Of a DNA stretch of 35,658 nucleotides, positions 8,570-15,843 are shown in pieces. Source of the stretch: Rhodopirellula sp. (GTDB lineage: Bacteria; Planctomycetota; Planctomycetia; Pirellulales; Pirellulaceae). A model generated the notes under the pieces. It had not been told where the DNA came from. It was given only the letters and a program-made list of their open reading frames with translations, and did no database searches. The first letter of the stretch is position 1. Every line of letters starts with the position of its first letter. The position numbers were made by a program, and so were the translations under genes. The stretch is taken from contig NZVD01000095.1 of NCBI GenBank assembly GCA_002701385.1, positions 2,992 through 38,649 on the forward strand, in the 5' to 3' direction.

Positions 8570-10486
8570 ATGCAACGATTCGTAAATTCACCAAAATCAG
8601 CCGCCCTGATTGCCATCACTCTTTGTTTTTTGACCGCGTTACCAGCCTGGGGGCAGGTGACGATCACTCCAGCGATGCGAAAGGCCGAAAACGCTCTGCG
8701 CGTGAAGATCACTCGGGCAGGTAATTGGTTTGCTCAGGGGAAGATCGACGAGTCAGCCGACTTAGTGGAAGAAGTTCAAAAGGAATTTGAAGAACAGATG
8801 AAGGGAGCAGATCAACAACAGATCGCTCTCTACTCCAAAGTTTACAATATGTTGAAGAAGGCGCATGCGTTGCTTGAACTGGAGGGAATTGTACTGGCTG
8901 AATTGAAGGCTCCAATGGTCGCCAAGCCGATGCCGAAGCCTGTCGTTCCAGTCAAGCCAGGGGATGGCCCGGAAACGTTGACTGAAATGCCAGCTGGAAA
9001 GATTAGTTTCGTGAACCATGTGACACCGATTCTGATGGCTAAGTGTGGTAACTGCCACGTACGTCAGGCTCGGGGGATGTTCAGTATGGAATCTTACGAA
9101 ACCTTGATGAAAGGCCCGGATGCGGGAGTTGTCATCTTTCCCAAAGATCCGGCAGGAAGCCGAATTATCGAAGTCATCGAAGAAGGCGATATGCCTCGTG
9201 GGGGATTAAAGGTCACGGATCTTGAATTGGCTGTCTTGAAGAAGTGGATTGAGGAAGGGGCTGAATTTGATGCGGATGATCCTAAAGAGCTTCTGGTAGA
9301 TCTCAATCCTAATGCCAGCGTGGGAGATTTGCCTGTCGTTAAACCGATGAAGTCAACAGGGACTGAGACGGTTAGTTTCAAGAACGATATTGCTCCTATT
9401 TTGGTCGCCAATTGCGCTAGTTGTCATGGATTTGGAGATCGGCCATCAGGACGATTTGACTTGGCCTCATTCAGTGCGATGATGCGAGGTGGTGAAAACG
9501 GTCCACCGATACTTCCTGGGAATCCAGATGAGAGCTTTCTTGTCAAGAAACTGCTGGGAACAGGAGGTGGCCAACGGATGCCTCGGGGGCGAGATCCATT
9601 GGATGACGCTCAGATGGAGTTAATTACGACTTGGATTCAGGAAGGTGCGACTTTTGATGGGTTAGACTTTACGTCCAATATTAGACGAGTCGTTGCGATT
9701 GCAGTGGCTGAGAACAGCACGCATGATGAATTGGCAGCACAACGGACAGCCTTGGCGGCATCCAATTGGAATCTTGCCTTGCCAGGCATCAATCATGCGA
9801 CAGCCGACACAACTAATTTTCATCTGCTGGGCACACAGACGGAAGCTCAGTTGAAGGAGTTTGGCACGCAGGCAGAAGAGATAGCTAAAAAGGTTTCCCT
9901 TACCCTGAAACTACCCGCCGAAAAGCCGCTGCTTAAGGGCAAAATAACGCTCTTCTTCTTTAATGCCCGTTATGACTATGGTGAATTTGGCAAGATGATT
10001 GAAGAACGGTCGATTCCCCGAATCTGGAAAGGGCACTTTAACTACGACATTGTTGACGCCTATGGGACCGTACTTATTCCTCGCAGTGAAGACTATACAC
10101 TTAACGGTCTGGTGGCTGAACATATTGCCGGAATCTATGCCCGTAGTTTGGGCGATGTTCCATCCTGGTTTTCTAATGGACTCTCAAGAACTATTGCGGC
10201 CAAAGTGGTGAAAGACGATGCGCGGATCAATGCCTGGAAAGAATCTATCCAAACGGCGGCATCCCGAGTGGATAAGTCATCGGATATTGTAACCGGAAAG
10301 CTCGGTGGCGAAGATGGTGCCCTGCTCTCTTATAGCTATGTTCAATTTCTTATGAGCAATAACGCTCGCTGGAATAACCTCGTTTCGGCCGTTGGTAATG
10401 GAGCATCATTCAAAGATGCCTTTACTAAAGCCTATGGGGACTCACCCGAGAAAATCTCCGAAATCTGGTGGAAAACCGGATCTTAA
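8570..10486 (+). CDS. Exported protein: two CxxCH domains plus degenerate peptidase-like domain
   Basis: A 638-residue protein with a signal peptide ending about residue 29 (ALPAWG-Q). Two planctomycete cytochrome-type modules follow, with haem-binding motifs C159-GNC-H163 and C282-ASC-H286, each followed by a distal MPRG segment (MPRGG, MPRGR) offering a methionine ligand. This resembles the PSCyt1 family. The C-terminal third resembles the gluzincin peptidase-MA/DUF1570 fold, but where HExxH is expected the sequence is A516-EHI-A520, and the downstream W-x-x-E-G-L-A-E-like motif reads WFSNGLSRT, so it is very probably inactive as a peptidase. It is likely periplasmic or cell-surface and could be redox-active or structural. 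It is 18 bp after the kinase gene and 33 bp before the APH-fold gene. Confidence 0.85.
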   Translation: MQRFVNSPKSAALIAITLCFLTALPAWGQVTITPAMRKAENALRVKITRAGNWFAQGKIDESADLVEEVQKEFEEQMKGADQQQIALYSKVYNMLKKAHALLELEGIVLAELKAPMVAKPMPKPVVPVKPGDGPETLTEMPAGKISFVNHVTPILMAKCGNCHVRQARGMFSMESYETLMKGPDAGVVIFPKDPAGSRIIEVIEEGDMPRGGLKVTDLELAVLKKWIEEGAEFDADDPKELLVDLNPNASVGDLPVVKPMKSTGTETVSFKNDIAPILVANCASCHGFGDRPSGRFDLASFSAMMRGGENGPPILPGNPDESFLVKKLLGTGGGQRMPRGRDPLDDAQMELITTWIQEGATFDGLDFTSNIRRVVAIAVAENSTHDELAAQRTALAASNWNLALPGINHATADTTNFHLLGTQTEAQLKEFGTQAEEIAKKVSLTLKLPAEKPLLKGKITLFFFNARYDYGEFGKMIEERSIPRIWKGHFNYDIVDAYGTVLIPRSEDYTLNGLVAEHIAGIYARSLGDVPSWFSNGLSRTIAAKVVKDDARINAWKESIQTAASRVDKSSDIVTGKLGGEDGALLSYSYVQFLMSNNARWNNLVSAVGNGASFKDAFTKAYGDSPEKISEIWWKTGS

Positions 10487-10519
10487 AACCAACGCGTGAC
10501 CCTTTCAATTTAAGCACTC

Positions 10520-11575
10520 ATGGACATTCTCAGCGTTGAATCCACCCCTGAGTATTTGGTGGATCAGCAAGTTATCGCCCATTCAGACGAGGTTCTGGTC
10601 ACTCAATTGACGGGTGGAGTTTCCAATTACGTACTACTTGTGGAGTTTCTTGATACTCAACGACAAAACTGGGTTTTAAAACAGGCTCGCGATCGCCTTG
10701 CTGTGGAGCAGGAATGGCTTTGTAGTGTGGAACGAGTTATTCGAGAGATGGATACGTTGCAGATCTGCCATGATCTTATCGCTGCTTCCGGTGGTGCTCC
10801 CGATGGCCGTCAGGCTGTCGTGCCAGAGATACACTTTGAAGATCGAGACAATTACATTTATGCCATGACAGCAGCGGCGAAAGATTGCCGAGTGTGGAAA
10901 CAGGATTTACTCGGTGGCGTAGTCGATAGCGATGTGGCAAGATCCTGTGGTTGGCTACTTGGTGTGCTTCACAGCCAAAGTTGGGATTCTCAGGAAGTCC
11001 AGTCACAGATCGGTTCGACCGAGTTTTTTGATGACTTGAGACTGGATCCTTATTACCGCCAAATCGCCCGTGTTCACGCTGGTCTGAATTCGCCTATCGA
11101 AAAACTGTTACAAAGTAATTGGGATCACCGCCTTTGCCTCGTGCACGGTGATTACAGTCCTAAGAATATTCTGGTCGACAAACAGTCTGTTGTGCTGCTG
11201 GATTTTGAAGTGGGACATTACGGCGATCCGGCTTTTGATTTAGGGTTCTTTCTCACGCATTTGCATATTAAGACACTCATCGCTGGTACGCGATTTAATG
11301 AATATGCCAACCTGATCGATGTGTTTTGGGACGCGTATCAACAACAACTCCAGACGGTACTGTCGGAGGCTGACTTGCAGGCCCTGCAACAAAGGGCAGC
11401 CTTGAACTTAGGGGCTTGTTTGATTGCCAGGGTCGATGGGAAGAGTCCGGTGGAATACTTAACCGACTTGGAGCAACAGGCATGTGTACGGCAAGTCGGT
11501 TGGACGACGTTGGTCGAAGAAGCCGATGATCTGCAAAGAGTTCGGGAAATTATGAAGGCAACCATGCTGCGTTAG
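10520..11575 (+). CDS. APH-fold small-molecule kinase (phosphotransferase family)
   Basis: A 351-residue protein of the aminoglycoside phosphotransferase/choline kinase fold. A glycine-rich loop, LTGGVSNYVLLVEF, lies near residues 30-43. The catalytic loop is HGDYSPKNILV and the metal-binding segment is LLDFEVGHYGDPAFDLG, both near residues 210-240 and both complete. The family phosphorylates hydroxyl groups on small molecules such as choline, methylthioribose, fructosamine or sugars. The substrate cannot be read from sequence. The enolase-like gene starts only 8 bp later with its own AGGAG, so a kinase followed by a phosphate-eliminating enzyme is an attractive pairing. Antibiotic resistance is less likely in this setting. 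Confidence 0.85.
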   Translation: MDILSVESTPEYLVDQQVIAHSDEVLVTQLTGGVSNYVLLVEFLDTQRQNWVLKQARDRLAVEQEWLCSVERVIREMDTLQICHDLIAASGGAPDGRQAVVPEIHFEDRDNYIYAMTAAAKDCRVWKQDLLGGVVDSDVARSCGWLLGVLHSQSWDSQEVQSQIGSTEFFDDLRLDPYYRQIARVHAGLNSPIEKLLQSNWDHRLCLVHGDYSPKNILVDKQSVVLLDFEVGHYGDPAFDLGFFLTHLHIKTLIAGTRFNEYANLIDVFWDAYQQQLQTVLSEADLQALQQRAALNLGACLIARVDGKSPVEYLTDLEQQACVRQVGWTTLVEEADDLQRVREIMKATMLR

Positions 11576-11583
11576 GAGCGAGT

Positions 11584-12894
11584 ATGACAATTATCAAGAA
11601 AGTATGGGCTCGAGAGGTTCTCGATAGTCGTGGCCGGCCTACCGTGGAAGCGGAAATCCATACCGAAGATGGATGTACGGGTTTCGCGATTGCTCCGTCA
11701 GGAGCGTCCACTGGAAGTTCCGAAGTCTTGGAATTGCGTGATGGAGATCCTCAGCGGTATGACGGCCTAGGAGTACTTCAGGCCGTTAATAATATCAACA
11801 CGCACATTGCTCCAGTTTTGTGTGGTCTGGATAGTGCTGACCAGCGAACTTGCGACCAAGCTATCTTGAGCCTTGATCCTTCCGATCAAAAAACAAAGTT
11901 GGGTGGAAATGCCACAATTGCTGTGTCACTGGCCTTGGGGCATGCCGCTGCCGCCTCTAAAGGAATTCCTCTTTACGAACATCTACATCAGGTAATTACA
12001 CAGGGAGTGACAGCATTGGGGTTTGATAGCTCATTGTTCCCCCAGCCGATTGTGCCACTGCCCGAAACGAATATGATTTCCGGTGGATTACATGCTGGTG
12101 GTAATTTGGATTTTCAAGATGTGCTGGTCGCCCCGGTCGGCGCACCAGACTATCCAACTTGCTTGGAGTGGATTGTCCGTGTCTATAAACGGTTGGGGAA
12201 ATTGCTCACCGAGCGTGGATATGAAGGATATTTGGTTGGAGATGAGGGTGGCTACGGTCCTCGCTTGACCTCGAATCGCGATGCTGTCGCACTGGTGACT
12301 CAGGCAATTGAGGCGGCTGACTTAACGCCTGGGGTGGATATGGCGATTACATTAGATGTGGCTTCAACTCACTTCTACCGGGATGAAGGTTATCACCTGA
12401 AGGCCGAGCAAGGTAGGATCCTCTCGAGTAGTGAGATGATCGATACTCTGGAGTCCTGGGTGGATGAATTTCCAATTATCTCGATCGAAGATGGTCTGGC
12501 CGAAGATGATTGGGAAGGTTGGCAGGAGTTACAGGCTCGTCTCGGCGATAGAATTCTGCTGGTTGGCGATGATTTGTTTACCACGAATCCGGACCGTGTG
12601 CGAAAGGGTATTGAACTAAAGGCTGCGAATAGTGTTTTGGTGAAGGTGAACCAGATTGGTACTTTAACCGAGACGATTGAAACGATGGCTTTAGGACGGG
12701 AGGCCGGTTATAGCCTGGTAATCTCTGCACGCAGTGGCGAAACCGAGGACTCGACACTGTCAGATCTGGCAACAGCAGCATCCGGAGAACAGATCAAAGT
12801 TGGCTCGATTGCACGCAGTGAGCGACTTGCCAAGTACAATCGATTACTGCAAATTGCAGAACAGGTTTCCGAGTTTCAAAACTCCTGCGGGTAA
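11584..12894 (+). CDS. Divergent enolase family protein
   Basis: A 436-residue protein colinear with enolase. Retained residues (yeast numbering in brackets): the mobile loop SGASTG [S39], H170 [159], E221 in GDEGG [211], metal ligands D258 [246], E302 [295] and D329 [320], catalytic K354 [345], R383 [374] and K405 [396]. Two normally invariant positions differ: D179 replaces catalytic E168, and A382 replaces H373, so the usual SHRSGETED reads SARSGETED. The GGxHADN box reads GGLHAGGN. The metal site and general base survive, so it is probably an enzyme, but glycolytic activity may be reduced or altered and a canonical eno would be expected elsewhere. It is flanked by an APH-fold kinase (8 bp) and a cupin (5 bp). 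A strong AGGAG precedes the ATG. Confidence 0.88.
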   Translation: MTIIKKVWAREVLDSRGRPTVEAEIHTEDGCTGFAIAPSGASTGSSEVLELRDGDPQRYDGLGVLQAVNNINTHIAPVLCGLDSADQRTCDQAILSLDPSDQKTKLGGNATIAVSLALGHAAAASKGIPLYEHLHQVITQGVTALGFDSSLFPQPIVPLPETNMISGGLHAGGNLDFQDVLVAPVGAPDYPTCLEWIVRVYKRLGKLLTERGYEGYLVGDEGGYGPRLTSNRDAVALVTQAIEAADLTPGVDMAITLDVASTHFYRDEGYHLKAEQGRILSSSEMIDTLESWVDEFPIISIEDGLAEDDWEGWQELQARLGDRILLVGDDLFTTNPDRVRKGIELKAANSVLVKVNQIGTLTETIETMALGREAGYSLVISARSGETEDSTLSDLATAASGEQIKVGSIARSERLAKYNRLLQIAEQVSEFQNSCG

Positions 12895-12899
12895 CGACG

Positions 12900-13232
12900 A
12901 TGACGGATCAGTATTTTCTTTCCACAGCAGACTGCACCAGGAAGAACATTTTTCCCGGAGTGGACATCTATACGGCCGCTGGCGAACAAATGATGTTGTC
13001 ATTGGTGAAATTTGCACCAGGCGCCGTGGTTGAATTACATCAACATGACCATGAACAGTGTGGCATACTTATTTCCGGAGAGCTTACGTTTACAGTCGGA
13101 GATGAAACTCGCGTTTTGCAACCTGGGGAAATGTGGAGAATACCAGGGAATGTTCCTCACACTTGTTTTGCTGGAAAAGATGGAGTCACGGCCTTAGACA
13201 TCTTTACCCCGATTCGGGAAGATTATCTGTAA
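12900..13232 (+). CDS. Small single-domain cupin
   Basis: A 110-residue beta-barrel protein of the RmlC-like cupin fold. Cupin motif 1 includes ELHQHDHEQCGILISGEL (metal ligands H, H, E expected from the two histidines and the glutamate) and motif 2 is PGEMWRIPGNVPH with its histidine. A metal site is therefore complete. Such small cupins may be enzymes (dioxygenases, isomerases, lyases) or regulators that bind a small ligand. The gene follows the enolase-like gene after 5 bp and is likely the last of the operon. Its context suggests a role in handling the product of the kinase and enolase pair, which is inference. Confidence 0.85.
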   Translation: MTDQYFLSTADCTRKNIFPGVDIYTAAGEQMMLSLVKFAPGAVVELHQHDHEQCGILISGELTFTVGDETRVLQPGEMWRIPGNVPHTCFAGKDGVTALDIFTPIREDYL

Positions 13233-13273
13233 TAATTTCAATTTTCGTTGCTCGTTCTGGACGATGATACTCG

Positions 13274-13279
13274 TATAAT
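13274..13279 (+). promoter_or_regulatory. -10 element of the attenuated aro promoter
   Basis: A perfect TATAAT lies 37 bases before the leader-peptide ATG, giving a transcription start near 13285 and a short 5' leader. No convincing -35 is seen at 16-18 bp spacing; TTGCTC at 13248 is too far (20 bp). Position relative to the leader ORF makes it the likely promoter of the attenuator transcript. Confidence 0.55.
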
Positions 13280-13316
13280 GCAAAAACTTGCTTCAGTAAT
13301 CACGACAAGAAACCCT

Positions 13317-13397
13317 ATGAATCATCAGCAAACTTTTTATTGGTCATTTTTCTTTACTGGCCCGTGGCAACGCGGGGTTGGAAGGGATATGTCATAG
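13317..13397 (+). CDS. Aromatic-rich leader peptide of the DAHP synthase attenuator
   Basis: A 26-codon open frame (ATG 13317, TAG 13395-13397) whose residues 7-13 are FYWSFFF, with another Trp at 17, so seven of 26 residues are aromatic and all three aromatic amino acids are present. Two more facts make it a regulatory leader rather than chance: it lies just downstream of a TATAAT, and its 3' codons (20-24) form one arm of an antiterminator helix. The expected mechanism is ribosome-mediated attenuation, as for trpL and pheM: shortage of charged tRNA-Phe, tRNA-Tyr or tRNA-Trp stalls the ribosome at codons 7-13, exposing codons 20-24. The ribosome site (AAGAA) is weak. An in-frame ATG at 13278 overlaps the -10 element and is unlikely to be in the RNA. 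Confidence 0.82.
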   Translation: MNHQQTFYWSFFFTGPWQRGVGRDMS

Positions 13398-13440
13398 CGG
13401 TTTGTGAACCACTGAATCCAAAGAGAACTTTCCAACCTCG
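13373..13440 (+). promoter_or_regulatory. Antiterminator stem of the aromatic attenuator
   Basis: Bases 13373-13385 (CGGGGTTGGAAGG) pair with 13428-13440 (CTTTCCAACCTCG) over 13 positions, two of them G-U wobbles. The 3' arm overlaps the 5' arm of the terminator at 13434-13440, so the two structures exclude each other. The 5' arm lies inside the leader ORF at codons 19-23, where a ribosome reaching the stop codon would cover it but one stalled at codons 7-13 would not. A small hairpin at 13396-13413 (GGTT/AACC) fits within the antiterminator loop. Confidence 0.8.
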
Positions 13441-13464
13441 GCACTATCTGCCGGGGTTTTTTTT
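13434..13464 (+). terminator. Attenuator (intrinsic terminator) before DAHP synthase
   Basis: A stem of ten pairs (13434-13443 with 13449-13458, one G-U) around a five-base loop CTATC is followed by a run of eight T residues at 13457-13464. It sits between the leader peptide and the aroF start codon, 70 bases before the latter. When it forms, transcription should stop before the structural gene. Confidence 0.88.
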
Positions 13465-13533
13465 ATGTCATCGCCGGAAACAACTTCCTGCTTACACAGC
13501 CTCCTAATATCTAACCCTACAGGAAATTAAATC

Positions 13534-14547
13534 ATGATCGTCGTAATGAAAAACGGTGCCAGCCCAGAAGAAATTGCTGCGACAGTGGTAAGAATTAAAG
13601 CACTAGGACTCAAGGCTCATGTCATCGAAGGGACAGATCGGACCGTGGTCGCTGCGATTGGTGAAAAGCGAGAGGAAACCAAAGAGTCGCTCGAATCTGG
13701 TGAAGGCGTGGAAGAGGTAATGCCTATCTTGGCACCTTATAAAGTTGCCAGTCTGGAAGTGAAGCCGGAACCTACTGTGGTAACGGCAGGTAGCCTTTCT
13801 GTCGGTGGGAATCACGTTGGAGTTGTTGGTGGACCCTGTAGTGTTGAATCAGAAGAGCAACTCATGGAGTCGGCTCGAGCAGTCAAAGCTGCTGGTGCGA
13901 CTGCATTAAGGGGCGGGGCCTTTAAACCGCGAACAAGTCCTTACAGTTTTCAGGGAATGAAAGAAGAGGGCCTTAAATTGCTGGCGGCGGCTCGGGAAGA
14001 AACCGGCTTGGCTGTCGTGACCGAAGTGTTAGCTACTGATGACGTAGAGTTGGTGGCTAACTACGCAGATGTCCTGCAAATCGGCGCCCGCAATATGCAA
14101 AATTACCGACTCCTTGAAGCAGTCGGTAACACAGACAAGGCCGTGATGCTCAAACGAGGTGCATCAGCAACGATGGACGAATTCCTACTGGCAGCAGAAT
14201 ATATCCTGAACGAGGGAAATCCTAATGTAATGCTCTGTGAACGTGGGATTCGGACTTTTGAATCTCATACCAGATTTACACTTCCTTTAGCTTCGGTAAC
14301 TTACTTGCACCACAAGACACACCTGCCCGTGGTCATTGATCCAAGTCATGGTACAGGTCATGCTTACCTGGTGCCGGATATGGCGGTGGCGGCCGTTGCG
14401 GCTGGAGCAGATGGACTGATTATTGAAATGCACCCTAATCCGCCGGAGGCGATGAGTGATGGGTATCAGTCGCTCACACCTCAGCAATTTCAGGAAACCA
14501 TGGCCCGGTGCCAAACAATCGCTCAGGCTATTGGGAAGTCTATTTAG
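13534..14547 (+). CDS. aroF: 3-deoxy-7-phosphoheptulonate (DAHP) synthase, AroA-beta type
   Basis: A 337-residue type I-beta DAHP synthase. It condenses phosphoenolpyruvate with erythrose 4-phosphate, the first step of the shikimate pathway to Phe, Tyr and Trp. Residues 1-70 form an N-terminal ferredoxin-like regulatory domain as in the Thermotoga enzyme. The KDPG-type barrel carries [33 protein letters not shown] and [10 protein letters not shown], including the metal Cys and His and the phosphate-binding KPRTS loop. AGGA lies nine bases before the ATG. Expression is predicted to be controlled by the attenuator just upstream; feedback via the N-terminal domain is known for this class. Its stop overlaps that of the convergent DUF1501 gene by four bases. 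Confidence 0.96.
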   Translation: MIVVMKNGASPEEIAATVVRIKALGLKAHVIEGTDRTVVAAIGEKREETKESLESGEGVEEVMPILAPYKVASLEVKPEPTVVTAGSLSVGGNHVGVVGGPCSVESEEQLMESARAVKAAGATALRGGAFKPRTSPYSFQGMKEEGLKLLAAAREETGLAVVTEVLATDDVELVANYADVLQIGARNMQNYRLLEAVGNTDKAVMLKRGASATMDEFLLAAEYILNEGNPNVMLCERGIRTFESHTRFTLPLASVTYLHHKTHLPVVIDPSHGTGHAYLVPDMAVAAVAAGADGLIIEMHPNPPEAMSDGYQSLTPQQFQETMARCQTIAQAIGKSI

Positions 14548-15791
14548 ACGCCTTCGATGAGTGATCCGTTTTCAACGACTCGAATAGGGCGGCCTACGCT
14601 ACTCAGATTTTCATGAAATGCGTCGATGCCCAGTTTGTCGTAGATAGTTGTGAGTAAGTCAGGAACGGACGTTTTTCCGGAGAGGATATTTTCACCATTC
14701 ACGTCAGTTTCTCCGATCACCTGCCCTGCCGAGACGCCGCAGCCTGCTAGAGCAATGCTGTAGGCTCGGGGGTAGTGGTCCCGGCCTCCTCGGCCGTTGA
14801 TACGTGGAGTGCGGCCAAATTCGCCCATCCAAATAACCAGCGTTGAATCTAGTAATCCGCGTTCCTGTAGATCGGCCAGTAGCCGTGCATAGGGACGGTC
14901 GACTTCCTGGCAGAGCGTCGAAGTACGCTCGTAATTGTCGAAATGTGTATCCCAGTTGTTCGATGTGACCTGCACAAAAGTAACTCCGGATTCGACCAGA
15001 CGTCGAGCCATCAGGCAACCGGATGCGAAGTTGCCTTCACCATAAGATTCACGACTGGCCACTGTTTCCTGCTGCAAATCAAAAGCTTCCATCAGCGGGC
15101 TTGTAATCATGCGGGCAGCCTTCCCATAGACTTTCCGATTGGCCCGAGTCCACTGTTCCGCTCCTTCTCGAGTACTATCTTCTTCCAATTGATCTAGTAA
15201 TCCCAGCCGGCGACTAAAGCGATTTTTGGTTGTGGTGATTGTTGTATTCAAAGGAGGTTGATTGGGGTCGGTAATCGCAAATGGTTCATGGTCGACTCCC
15301 AGAAACCCCGCTCCAATCAGGTTTCGATTTGCACCAATTCTTACAAAGGCAGGTAAGTCGGATTCTGGATTGCCAATATGATGTGAAACATGAGAACCGA
15401 TTGTGGGATGTTTAATGCTGGCTGAAGGCAGGTATCCGGTTTGCGCCCAATAGGAGGCACGAGGGTGACTGCCTTCCGGGCCATGCATGCCCCGCAAGAG
15501 ACTGATCTGGCTCATGGCCTTGGCTGTTTCGGGCAGGCGATCACTGATTTGAACTCCGGGTATCGCTGTTTGAATCGCGCCGGCGTCACCAGCATTGCCT
15601 GAGTTGGGCTTCGGGTCCCAGGTGTCGAGTTGACTGGGGCCTCCTCCCATCCACAGCAGGATGCATGCGGTGGCATTGGATCTTAGCGTGGATGCCTGGG
15701 CAATAATATTTGCTTGCCATCCAGTTACGGCGGCCAAACCGAGTGTTGAACTGCGGAATAATTGACGTCGATTCAATGTGTGATGAGTCAT
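14544..15791 (-). CDS. DUF1501 family exported protein
   Basis: A 415-residue planctomycete DUF1501 protein, related to the alkaline-phosphatase/sulfatase fold. The N-terminus has a twin-arginine-like signal, [18 protein letters not shown], suggesting folded export by Tat. Family segments include [55 protein letters not shown] and the closing [16 protein letters not shown]. The [12 protein letters not shown] and GRDHYP parts hold the conserved acidic and His residues thought to be a metal site. Function is unproven; the family almost always occurs beside a DUF1549/DUF1553 gene, here 52 bp upstream, so a joint surface role, perhaps in degrading or binding polymers, is commonly inferred. Confidence 0.92.
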   Translation of the reverse strand: MTHHTLNRRQLFRSSTLGLAAVTGWQANIIAQASTLRSNATACILLWMGGGPSQLDTWDPKPNSGNAGDAGAIQTAIPGVQISDRLPETAKAMSQISLLRGMHGPEGSHPRASYWAQTGYLPSASIKHPTIGSHVSHHIGNPESDLPAFVRIGANRNLIGAGFLGVDHEPFAITDPNQPPLNTTITTTKNRFSRRLGLLDQLEEDSTREGAEQWTRANRKVYGKAARMITSPLMEAFDLQQETVASRESYGEGNFASGCLMARRLVESGVTFVQVTSNNWDTHFDNYERTSTLCQEVDRPYARLLADLQERGLLDSTLVIWMGEFGRTPRINGRGGRDHYPRAYSIALAGCGVSAGQVIGETDVNGENILSGKTSVPDLLTTIYDKLGIDAFHENLSSVGRPIRVVENGSLIEGV

Positions 15792-15843
15792 AGCAGAAAT
15801 TCCTCCATGCCGATGCCCCGTGGGTGAATACTGGATGGGATGT

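Noticed and set aside
10520-11575. Aminoglycoside resistance gene
   Set aside because: Although it has the APH fold, it is embedded in an operon with an enolase-like gene and a cupin gene and has no mobile-element context.
12900-13232. Cupin as a transcription regulator
   Set aside because: No DNA-binding domain; only a single cupin barrel is present.
13278-13397. Longer leader frame from the ATG at 13278
   Set aside because: That ATG overlaps the -10 element, so it would not be in the transcript from this promoter.
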